Source: CAYOHP01 sp964403795 [NCBI: uncultured bacterium] (GTDB taxonomy: Bacteria > Muiribacteriota > UBA6191 > CAZXTJ01). Taken from it: a stretch of 6,033 nt of DNA. The position numbers and the translations under genes are program-made. The notes under the pieces were generated by a model. It searched no databases. It was not told the origin of the DNA and saw only the letters and a program-made list of their open reading frames with translations. Below, one piece after another: positions 1 through 4,842 of the stretch. Every line of letters starts with the position of its first letter. Position 1 is the stretch's first letter. The stretch lies in the NCBI GenBank assembly GCA_964403795.1, contig CAYOHP010000235.1:1-6033 (forward strand), written 5' to 3'.

Positions 1-1
1 G

Positions 2-148
2 GCGGGCTTCACCCCCGAGGTCCTGGGGCGGCTGCTCGGCGACCTGGTGGGAGGCAGCGACCGGGTCGAACTCGGCGAGATGGTGGTGCCCGAGGAGGGT
101 GGCCGGGTGCTCCCCTCGGGGTGTTTCGCCCGCTGGTCTGCGCCGTGA
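2..148 (+). CDS. C-terminal fragment of an unidentified protein
   Basis: The left edge cuts this gene; 48 codons and a TGA stop remain. It uses the same GC-rich codon pattern as its neighbours, and its stop overlaps the next start codon in a GTGA, which supports it as a real gene end. The visible tail has a helix-like stretch (FTPEVLGRLLGDLVGG) followed by short strand-like pieces (RVELGEMVVPEEGGRVLPSG) and ends in CFARWSAP. I do not recognise it. The pattern 'helix, then VEL-G-x-VV, then GGRVL-PSG' is loosely like the end of some tRNA(Ile)-lysidine synthases (TilS), but this is too weak to use as a name. Confidence 0.6.
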   Translation, partial: AGFTPEVLGRLLGDLVGGSDRVELGEMVVPEEGGRVLPSGCFARWSAP

Positions 149-969
149 GCGCAGGGCCGCGCCCCGAGGTCAGGATCGACAGTCCCGCCAATCCCCGGGT
201 GCGGGAGCTCGCCGGACTTGCCGACGCCAGGGGCCATCGCCAGCGCGCCACCATGCTGGTGGAAGGCCGCCGCGAGCTCGCCCGCTGCCTGGACTCCGGG
301 ACCCGGGTGGAGACCCTGGTGCTGGGGCCGGGACCGTTCCCGCCCGAGGTCGAGGCCCTGGTCGAACGCGCCCGCGCCCGGGCCGAGGAGGTGCTCCACC
401 TCTCGGAGCGGGCCTTCGCCAGGCTCGCCTACCGGGAACGCCCCGAGATCCCGGTGATCCTGGTGGTCCCGATTCCCGGGGTCCCGCTCGAGCGGTTCGA
501 GCCCCGGGGCGAGGGACCGCTGCTCCTCTTGGAAGCGGCCGAGAAGCCGGGCAACCTGGGGGCCGTGCTGCGGAGCGCCGACGGCGCCGGCGTCTCGGGT
601 GTGGTGCTGGTCGGGAAGGGAGCCGATCCCGGCAATCCCAACGCCCTGCGGGCCAGTCTCGGCACCCTCTTCTCGGTGCCCCTGGGGACCGCCGAGGCCG
701 GACCCGCCGCCGCCGTCCCCTGGCTGCGCACCCGGGGCTACCGCATCCTGGCCACCCGTCCCGAGGCGAGCGTCCCCTGGTACCAGGCCGACCTCGCGAC
801 CCGCACCGCGATCGTCTTCGGCAGCGAGAAGGACGGGCTGGATCCCGCCTGGGATCCGGTGGTCGACCAGGCGGTCTCGATTCCCATGCTGGGGGCAGCC
901 GACTCCCTGAACCTCGCCCAGTCGGTCACCCTGCTCGCCTACGAGGCGCTCCGCCAGCGAGGCCCCTGA
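145..969 (+). CDS. SpoU/TrmH-family RNA 2'-O-methyltransferase
   Basis: Predicted cytoplasmic enzyme of 274 residues that moves a methyl group from S-adenosylmethionine to a ribose 2'-OH in rRNA or tRNA. The N-terminal part (about residues 9-100) looks like the SpoU substrate-binding domain, with the typical opening IDSPANPRVREL and a VEGRREL at 39-45. The C-terminal SPOUT (trefoil-knot) domain has all three family motifs: EKPGNLGAVLR at 133-143 (Asn and catalytic-site Arg), FGSEKDGL at 225-232, and IPMLGAADSLNL at 246-257. Length is normal for the family. The GTG at 145 was chosen because it overlaps the upstream TGA by 4 bp, implying translational coupling; neither it nor the in-frame GTG at 121, which would add eight residues, has a clear ribosome binding site. 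The exact RNA target (RlmB-like, TsnR-like or TrmH-like) cannot be told from sequence alone. Confidence 0.93.
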   Translation: MSAGPRPEVRIDSPANPRVRELAGLADARGHRQRATMLVEGRRELARCLDSGTRVETLVLGPGPFPPEVEALVERARARAEEVLHLSERAFARLAYRERPEIPVILVVPIPGVPLERFEPRGEGPLLLLEAAEKPGNLGAVLRSADGAGVSGVVLVGKGADPGNPNALRASLGTLFSVPLGTAEAGPAAAVPWLRTRGYRILATRPEASVPWYQADLATRTAIVFGSEKDGLDPAWDPVVDQAVSIPMLGAADSLNLAQSVTLLAYEALRQRGP

Positions 970-1027
970 AGTACACCGGGTTCACCCCGGGCACCCGCGC
1001 CGGCACCCCCCTCCCGCGAGCGGGCCC
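970..1027. terminator. Convergent intergenic gap with two small hairpins
   Basis: This 58-bp gap lies between the stop codons of two converging genes. It holds CCGGG (976-980) pairing with CCCGG (986-990) across a 5-base loop, and CCCG (1013-1016) pairing with CGGG (1021-1024) across a 4-base loop. A palindrome, CCCCTAGGGG, spans 1025-1034 and includes the stop codon of the minus-strand gene. No T-rich tract follows on either strand, so an intrinsic terminator is possible but unproven; short GC-rich palindromes also arise by chance at this base composition. Confidence 0.3.
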
Positions 1028-1825
1028 CTAGGGGATGTGGTTGCAGAGGCAGCGCAGCGGCAGCCCCAGGAGCCAGCCGTAGGTGAGGGTCCCGCAGAGC
1101 GTCAGCCCGAGGAAACCCAGGAGCAGCGAGGTGGTGGCCCGTTCCAGGCCGGAGATCGCCTGGCGATGGGCCAGACCGGCGAACTCGACCAGTGGCCGGG
1201 AGGCGTTCCCCGGCGCCTCCAGTACCGCCAGCAGCGGAGCCGCCCGCCGGGCGAGCAGCGGATCCGCATCCGGGTGCCCGGCCAGGGCCGCCGCCACCCG
1301 GCGAGGGCCGGGTGACAGGGCGCACCCTGTGACCTCCACCCGGGAGCCGAGTCCCCGCCCTCCCGCCGACTGCCGGGCCAGGGCCTCCGCCAGTTCGCCG
1401 GTCCATCCCCAGACCAGGGCAGGACCGAACCTGGGTACCCGGGCCGCCAGCCTCATCCAGAGACCCTCGACGGCGTCGCCCCGGCCCAGCCCCCGGAGTC
1501 CCTCGAAGACCAGGCCCACGACCAGGAGGGCCACCAGGATCGCGGCCAGGTCGAGGCGACGGAGCAGGAGGCCGAGAGCTTCCAGCTGGAGGATCACCTG
1601 GGGCAGCTCCCGGTGCTGGGCGGCGGCTGCCTGGACATAGGCCGGCGTCAGGTACCCGAGGAAGACCACGACCACGGCACCCACCACCAGGCCGGCGGTC
1701 TGGGCCCATTCCGAGGCGATCCCCTGGGCCACCAGGTAGCGGCGCCGGCAGGGGGCGGACTCCATCCAGGTCGCGAGCATGCGTGCCTCGCGGTGTCGGT
1801 CCCCTGCCATGGACGAGTGGCGCAC
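1028..1825 (-). CDS. Shortened GspF/PilC-like (T2SSF-domain) inner-membrane protein
   Basis: Protein of 265 residues with three predicted membrane segments at about 43-63, 91-108 and 232-255, the same number and order as GspF/PilC, the inner-membrane platform of type II secretion systems and type IV pili. Segment 1 runs into a LxxxTPxY...LPQVILQLEALGLLLRR stretch (57-90), which parallels the 'V-P-x-F ... LP ... T' region of GspF. After segment 2, RVPRFGPALVWGWTGELAEAL (129-149) parallels the 'P-x-F-G ... R-F ... L' start of the second T2SSF domain. Known GspF proteins are about 400 residues; here the first cytoplasmic domain is cut to about 40 residues. GTG at 1825 was chosen because AGGGAGG lies 5 bases upstream; a TTG at 1846 and an ATG at 1810 are alternatives. 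No secretion ATPase or pilin gene is nearby. The similarity is by motif order only, so the name is tentative. Confidence 0.6.
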   Translation of the reverse strand: MRHSSMAGDRHREARMLATWMESAPCRRRYLVAQGIASEWAQTAGLVVGAVVVVFLGYLTPAYVQAAAAQHRELPQVILQLEALGLLLRRLDLAAILVALLVVGLVFEGLRGLGRGDAVEGLWMRLAARVPRFGPALVWGWTGELAEALARQSAGGRGLGSRVEVTGCALSPGPRRVAAALAGHPDADPLLARRAAPLLAVLEAPGNASRPLVEFAGLAHRQAISGLERATTSLLLGFLGLTLCGTLTYGWLLGLPLRCLCNHIP

Positions 1826-1830
1826 CCGGA

Positions 1831-1837
1831 CCTCCCT
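1831..1837 (-). promoter_or_regulatory. Ribosome binding site deciding the GspF-like start
   Basis: AGGGAGG on the minus strand, followed by 5 bases (TCCGG) and GTG at 1825. This is the strongest Shine-Dalgarno match I see before any gene of the window, and it favours GTG 1825 over the ATG at 1810, which has none. The TTG at 1846 has a weaker GAGGT 8 bases upstream. A TACCCT hexamer at 1851-1846 could serve as a -10 box, giving a short leader that holds this site. Confidence 0.55.
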
Positions 1838-1902
1838 GATGTCCAAGGGTAGAGACCTCGGAGGGGGCAGCCGGGTTCCCGGCCGGGATCACGATCGCCG
1901 GA
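1838..1902 (-). other. Gap between lipoprotein and GspF-like genes
   Basis: The gap upstream of the ribosome binding site contains the perfect palindrome CCCGGCCGGG (1878-1887) beside a CCGGG copy at 1871-1875, and three GATC tetranucleotides (1887, 1894, 1901). A hairpin here could end or attenuate transcription after the lipoprotein gene, and TACCCT at 1851-1846 could start a new transcript. All of this is weak; no T-tract and no -35 box are visible. Confidence 0.25.
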
Positions 1903-3213
1903 TCAGAACTCGAGGCCGCGCAACGCGAAGGGAGCCAGGCACCGGGGGGCGACCCGGGAGAGCGTCCCGGCCAGGTCCACCAGCCGCACCGGGCTGCGCC
2001 GCGCCACCAGCTCGCGGACGGCCCGGTCGAAGCCCTGGGCATCGGCGCTGCGGCACTCGAAGAGGATGCCCGGGAGGACCCGTTCGGAGAGGGTGCGGTG
2101 GTCGGGGTGGGGCGAGGCCGCCGACCAGGTGCGGAGCGCCTCGGCCAGAGGGCGGGCTAGTCCGGGGGGTGGCAGCAGGGCGAACCCGAGGAGCGGGGAG
2201 ACCGGGAACATCACCTGGGCGTAGAGCGAGGCCAGGGCCGCTCCCGCGGGGTCCCGCGGATCCTCGGTCAGCCAGGTCCCGACCGGCAGGGTATAGAGCG
2301 GGGGCGGCAGGTCGGAGAGGTAGCCGGGATCGCCGAGCCGTACCCAGAGCAGGCGCTCGTCGCCGGTTCCGGCCGGGGCCATGGGAGGCTCGTCGGGTCC
2401 CCGGAGGCATTCTCCGCAGGAATCCACCACCACGTCCGGAAGGGGACGGGGAGCGGGTCCCAGCCGGCTCGAGAGCTCCAGGAAGATCCCGTCGAGGAAC
2501 GAGGCGGCCAGGGGATAGGGGTCGACCGCCGAGGTCCAGAGTCCGGTGCGGACCTCGGAATAGGGACCGAAGACCCGGTCGGAGCCGACCCGGAACACCC
2601 GGGCTCCCGAGGGCACTCCCAGGTAGCCCTCGGGAAGCGTCAGGTAACCCTCGACGGGAACCGGCCTGCCCAGGGTGTCGGTCACCGGGAAGGTCCCGAG
2701 CCAGCCGGGCGACGCCCTTCCCTGCCAGTCGAGGATCACGGCCTGCCCGGGACGGACCACCCAGAGATCGAGTCCGGGGAAGTGGACCGGGGCATCGGTC
2801 CCCGCCGGGGTGGGCGGGAGCCGCATCCCGGTCGGCGGCCGGAAGCGGAACGCCATGGTGGCCGGACCCTCGGGTGCCAGCACCACCCGGCGGGAGCCCT
2901 CGGTGAAGACCCGGATCCGGCGGGGGGCCACCAGTCGGGTGGGGGCCCCGGGGGGCGGGACGATCCGGAACTCGCCCCGGTCCGAACCCAGGTCCACCGC
3001 CCGCCAGTCGCCGGCAGCCGCCAGGCGGGGTCCGCCCGAGGTCCCGGTGCCCGGCACCACCCGGACCCTGGCCGCGGCCAGGATCTCGTCGAGGCTCTCG
3101 CCGGGGAGCGAGGAACGCCCTTCGCCCGGGGCCAGCCCGGGCGCCCCGCAGCCGGCGAGCCCGAGGCAGAGGGCGAGCGCCCCCACGACCGCCACACCCC
3201 GACCACTCCGCAT
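1903..3213 (-). CDS. Unrecognised secreted lipoprotein
   Basis: Protein of 436 residues that I do not recognise. It opens with a textbook lipoprotein signal peptide: MRSGRG (charged), a hydrophobic core VAVVGALALCLGLA, and the lipobox LAGC ending at Cys22, so the mature protein should be lipid-anchored outside the inner membrane. Residues about 50-250 are rich in short alternating strand-like stretches and prolines, suggesting beta-sandwich folds; the last 130 residues look more helical (AGAALASLYAQVMF, LARPLAEALRTW, FDRAVRELVAR). A CGEC pair sits at 266-269 within VVVDSCGECLRG, with two more cysteines nearer the C-terminus. There is no thioredoxin-like context. ATG 3213 was chosen because it gives the compact signal peptide and follows a conserved 15-bp element; an in-frame ATG at 3243, overlapping the upstream stop as ATGA, would add ten residues and cannot be excluded. 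The gene follows the metallophosphoesterase gene and precedes the GspF-like gene. Confidence 0.85.
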   Translation of the reverse strand: MRSGRGVAVVGALALCLGLAGCGAPGLAPGEGRSSLPGESLDEILAAARVRVVPGTGTSGGPRLAAAGDWRAVDLGSDRGEFRIVPPPGAPTRLVAPRRIRVFTEGSRRVVLAPEGPATMAFRFRPPTGMRLPPTPAGTDAPVHFPGLDLWVVRPGQAVILDWQGRASPGWLGTFPVTDTLGRPVPVEGYLTLPEGYLGVPSGARVFRVGSDRVFGPYSEVRTGLWTSAVDPYPLAASFLDGIFLELSSRLGPAPRPLPDVVVDSCGECLRGPDEPPMAPAGTGDERLLWVRLGDPGYLSDLPPPLYTLPVGTWLTEDPRDPAGAALASLYAQVMFPVSPLLGFALLPPPGLARPLAEALRTWSAASPHPDHRTLSERVLPGILFECRSADAQGFDRAVRELVARRSPVRLVDLAGTLSRVAPRCLAPFALRGLEF

Positions 3214-3228
3214 GGGCCCGATGCTACC
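3214..3228 (-). promoter_or_regulatory. Candidate leaderless promoter before the lipoprotein gene
   Basis: On the minus strand the sequence is GGTAGCATCGGGCCC and runs directly into the ATG at 3213. TAGCAT (3226-3221) matches the TANNNT form of a -10 box, and the 7-base gap to the ATG would place the transcription start on the start codon. It matches the element before the UbiD gene at 14 of 15 positions. No -35 box is evident. If active, the lipoprotein and GspF-like genes can be transcribed independently of the phosphatase genes. Confidence 0.5.
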
Positions 3229-3239
3229 GCGAGCGACGC

Positions 3240-4100
3240 TCATCGATGGAACCGCACCGGCGCCTCGCCCCCCGGGGGGACCGCCGGGCCCGGCAGGATC
3301 TCCCTCAAGTAGTGCTCGATCCCCTGTTCCTTCAGCCAGTGGCGCGGGTAACCGAGCGCCACCTCCTCGAAGCGGACCCCGTCCTTCCAGTCGGTGGCCC
3401 GCACGTGCAGGTGCCCGCTCACCACCACCTTGACCGGGAACCGCCGGTGCCAGTCCTCGGTGGCCCGGGTCCCGCACCAGATCGTGAAGCGGGGGATCCG
3501 GCCGAGCCGCACCAGGTCTCGGCGGAGCGGGAAGTGGTTGACCAGCACCATGGGCACCGAGGTGTCGCAGGCCGCCAGCCTGGCTTCGGTCACCCGCAGG
3601 CGCTCCCGGCACCAGGCGGCCTTCGAGGGATACGGTTCCGGGTACAGGTGGTGCTCGTCGTTGCAGACCAGGCCGTGTTCGGCGGCCCAGGCCAGGGCAC
3701 CTTCCTCGCCGACCTCGTCGGGGGCGAAGCTGTAGTCGTAGAGGAGGAAGGTCGGGACGATCCGCACCGGACCTCCTTCGCCGGGGAACACCGGGTACTC
3801 GTCCTCGGGAGTGACGACCCCGAACTCGCGGCAGATCTCCACCAACTGCCGGTAGCGGGCCTCGCCCCGGGTGGTGACGCCGGTCTTGGGATGGCTCCAT
3901 AGCTCGTGGTTCCCGGGGGTCCACACCACCCGGGCGAAGCGCTCGCACAGGATCGAGAGCACCTCCCGGAAGTGGTCGTCCCGGTCGGCCAGGTCGCCGG
4001 GGGCCAGCAGCCAGTCCCCGGGCCGGCTCCGGAGCCCGCGCAGGGCCTCCAGGTTGTCCCGGTAGTGGACGTGGAGGTCCGAGATCCCCCAGAGCTTCAT
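3240..4100 (-). CDS. Calcineurin-like metallophosphoesterase, PptH-like
   Basis: Soluble 286-residue two-metal phosphoesterase. The metal-binding motifs appear in order: D8-L-H10 (ISDLHVHY), G35-D36 (APGDLAD), G63-N-H-E66 (TPGNHELW), H189 (VLVNHFPL) and G229-H-L-H232 (VSGHLHVR), so the active site looks intact. Beyond these, the pattern PYPSKAAWCRERL, WCGTRATEDWHRRF and DGVRFEEVALGYPRHW closely fits, from memory, a family common in actinobacteria that includes mycobacterial PptH (Rv2795c), a hydrolase that removes phosphopantetheine from carrier proteins and opposes the transferase PptT. The substrate here is inferred and could differ, because no phosphopantetheinyl transferase lies alongside. 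ATG 4100 was chosen since it starts the conserved MKLWGISDLH and overlaps the HAD stop codon as ATGA; ATG 4106 would add two residues. A longer reading upstream is only the other frame of the HAD gene. Confidence 0.9.
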   Translation of the reverse strand: MKLWGISDLHVHYRDNLEALRGLRSRPGDWLLAPGDLADRDDHFREVLSILCERFARVVWTPGNHELWSHPKTGVTTRGEARYRQLVEICREFGVVTPEDEYPVFPGEGGPVRIVPTFLLYDYSFAPDEVGEEGALAWAAEHGLVCNDEHHLYPEPYPSKAAWCRERLRVTEARLAACDTSVPMVLVNHFPLRRDLVRLGRIPRFTIWCGTRATEDWHRRFPVKVVVSGHLHVRATDWKDGVRFEEVALGYPRHWLKEQGIEHYLREILPGPAVPPGGEAPVRFHR

Positions 4101-4810
4101 GCGCATGCCAGCCCGATCCAGGCGGCGGGCTCGCCGCTCGCCAGGTCCCCGGTCCGGACCACGGCCCGGGCGCCCGGGGCCAGCCTCGTCGGGGCCTGGT
4201 CCCCTCGCACCCACACGGCCCCGATCCCGACCCGGAGCGCCCCTTCCACGTCCCGGTCGCGGCTGTCGCCCACCATCACCGCCTCCCGGGGCGACACCCC
4301 CAGGGCCGAGAGCGCCAGCCGGAACGGCCGGGGATCGGGCTTGTCGGCCCCCGCCTCCTCGCTGGTCACCACCCGCTCGAAGAACCCGTCGAGGCCGAGG
4401 CGCGAGAGCTTCCGGAGCTGCACCCCCGAGGTCAGGTCGGTCACCACCGCCAGCCGCATCCCCCGGCTCCGGGCACGCTCCAGCAGCTCCGGGACCCCGG
4501 GGAAGGGCGCCATCGCGCGGTGGCAGCCTTCCCAGTAGGCATCGAGTCCGGCGAGCACCAGGGGGACCTCGGTACGCCCCCGGACCGACTCGACCAGGGC
4601 TTGGAAGTAGAGCTCCCGGCTGTGGGCGCTGGCGATCTCGCCGAGGCGGTGGAAGGCTGCCCGGCGCGCCCTCAGATAGGCGGCCTCGAAGCCGACGGCA
4701 TCCAGCCCCAGGGCGGGGCCGATGGCGGCATGGGCGGCGGAGAGCCCGGCCCGATGGTGCGTCTCGTAGTCGTAGAGCGTCCCGTCCAGGTCGAAGAGCA
4801 GCGCGTCCAC
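4097..4810 (-). CDS. HAD-superfamily (subfamily IA) phosphatase
   Basis: Cytoplasmic 237-residue hydrolase with all four HAD motifs: DLDGT at 7-11 (nucleophile D7, acid/base D9), T124 in AVVTD, K157 in GADKPDP, and GDSRDRD at 181-187 (D182 and D187 for magnesium). A helical C1-type cap fills about residues 15-85. The layout and the 'SEEAGADKPDPRPF' region are like YjjG-type nucleotidases and phosphoglycolate-phosphatase-like enzymes; the substrate cannot be read from the sequence. The start is a GTG with no ribosome binding site, but a TAGACT hexamer ends 7 bases upstream, so a leaderless message is plausible. The stop overlaps the metallophosphoesterase start by 4 bp, implying coupled translation of two phosphatases. 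The gene is divergent from the UbiD gene. Confidence 0.9.
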   Translation of the reverse strand: MDALLFDLDGTLYDYETHHRAGLSAAHAAIGPALGLDAVGFEAAYLRARRAAFHRLGEIASAHSRELYFQALVESVRGRTEVPLVLAGLDAYWEGCHRAMAPFPGVPELLERARSRGMRLAVVTDLTSGVQLRKLSRLGLDGFFERVVTSEEAGADKPDPRPFRLALSALGVSPREAVMVGDSRDRDVEGALRVGIGAVWVRGDQAPTRLAPGARAVVRTGDLASGEPAAWIGLACA

Positions 4811-4825
4811 GGTCCCGAGTCTACT
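4811..4825 (-). promoter_or_regulatory. Candidate leaderless promoter before the HAD gene
   Basis: On the minus strand this reads AGTAGACTCGGGACC and abuts the GTG at 4810. TAGACT (4823-4818) is a TANNNT-type -10 box 7 bases before the start codon. It agrees with the UbiD-side element at 11 of 15 positions and is placed head to head with it. No Shine-Dalgarno sequence and no convincing -35 box are present. Confidence 0.5.
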
Positions 4826-4842
4826 GGTAGCATCGGGTCCCC
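4826..4842 (+). promoter_or_regulatory. Candidate near-leaderless promoter before the UbiD gene
   Basis: The plus strand reads GGTAGCATCGGGTCC followed by CC and the ATG at 4843. TAGCAT (4828-4833) is a TANNNT-type -10 box lying 9 bases before the start codon, so a transcript would have almost no leader. There is no Shine-Dalgarno sequence. The 15-mer is identical at 14 of 15 positions to that before the lipoprotein gene. Only 4 bp separate its -10 box from the opposing one of the HAD gene. Confidence 0.5.

Noticed and set aside
99-1031. A 310-codon plus-strand frame overlapping the methyltransferase
   Set aside because: The translation is Arg/Pro/Gly-rich with no recognisable motif, while the frame read from 145 holds all three SpoU motifs.
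939-2042. A 367-codon minus-strand frame across the GspF-like gene
   Set aside because: It is a different frame from the one with three clean membrane segments and a good ribosome binding site; its translation is Gly/Pro/Arg-rich.
1779-2906. A 375-codon plus-strand frame opposite the lipoprotein gene
   Set aside because: Arg/Pro/Gly-rich antisense shadow; the opposite strand has a full lipoprotein signal peptide and balanced composition.
3244-3948. Upstream extension of the lipoprotein frame to a 681-residue protein
   Set aside because: The added part lies wholly within the metallophosphoesterase gene in another frame, and the lipoprotein signal peptide would become internal.
4101-4214. N-terminal extension of the metallophosphoesterase
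   Set aside because: It overlaps the end of the HAD gene, is Gly/Arg/Pro-rich, and precedes the conserved MKLWGISDLH start.
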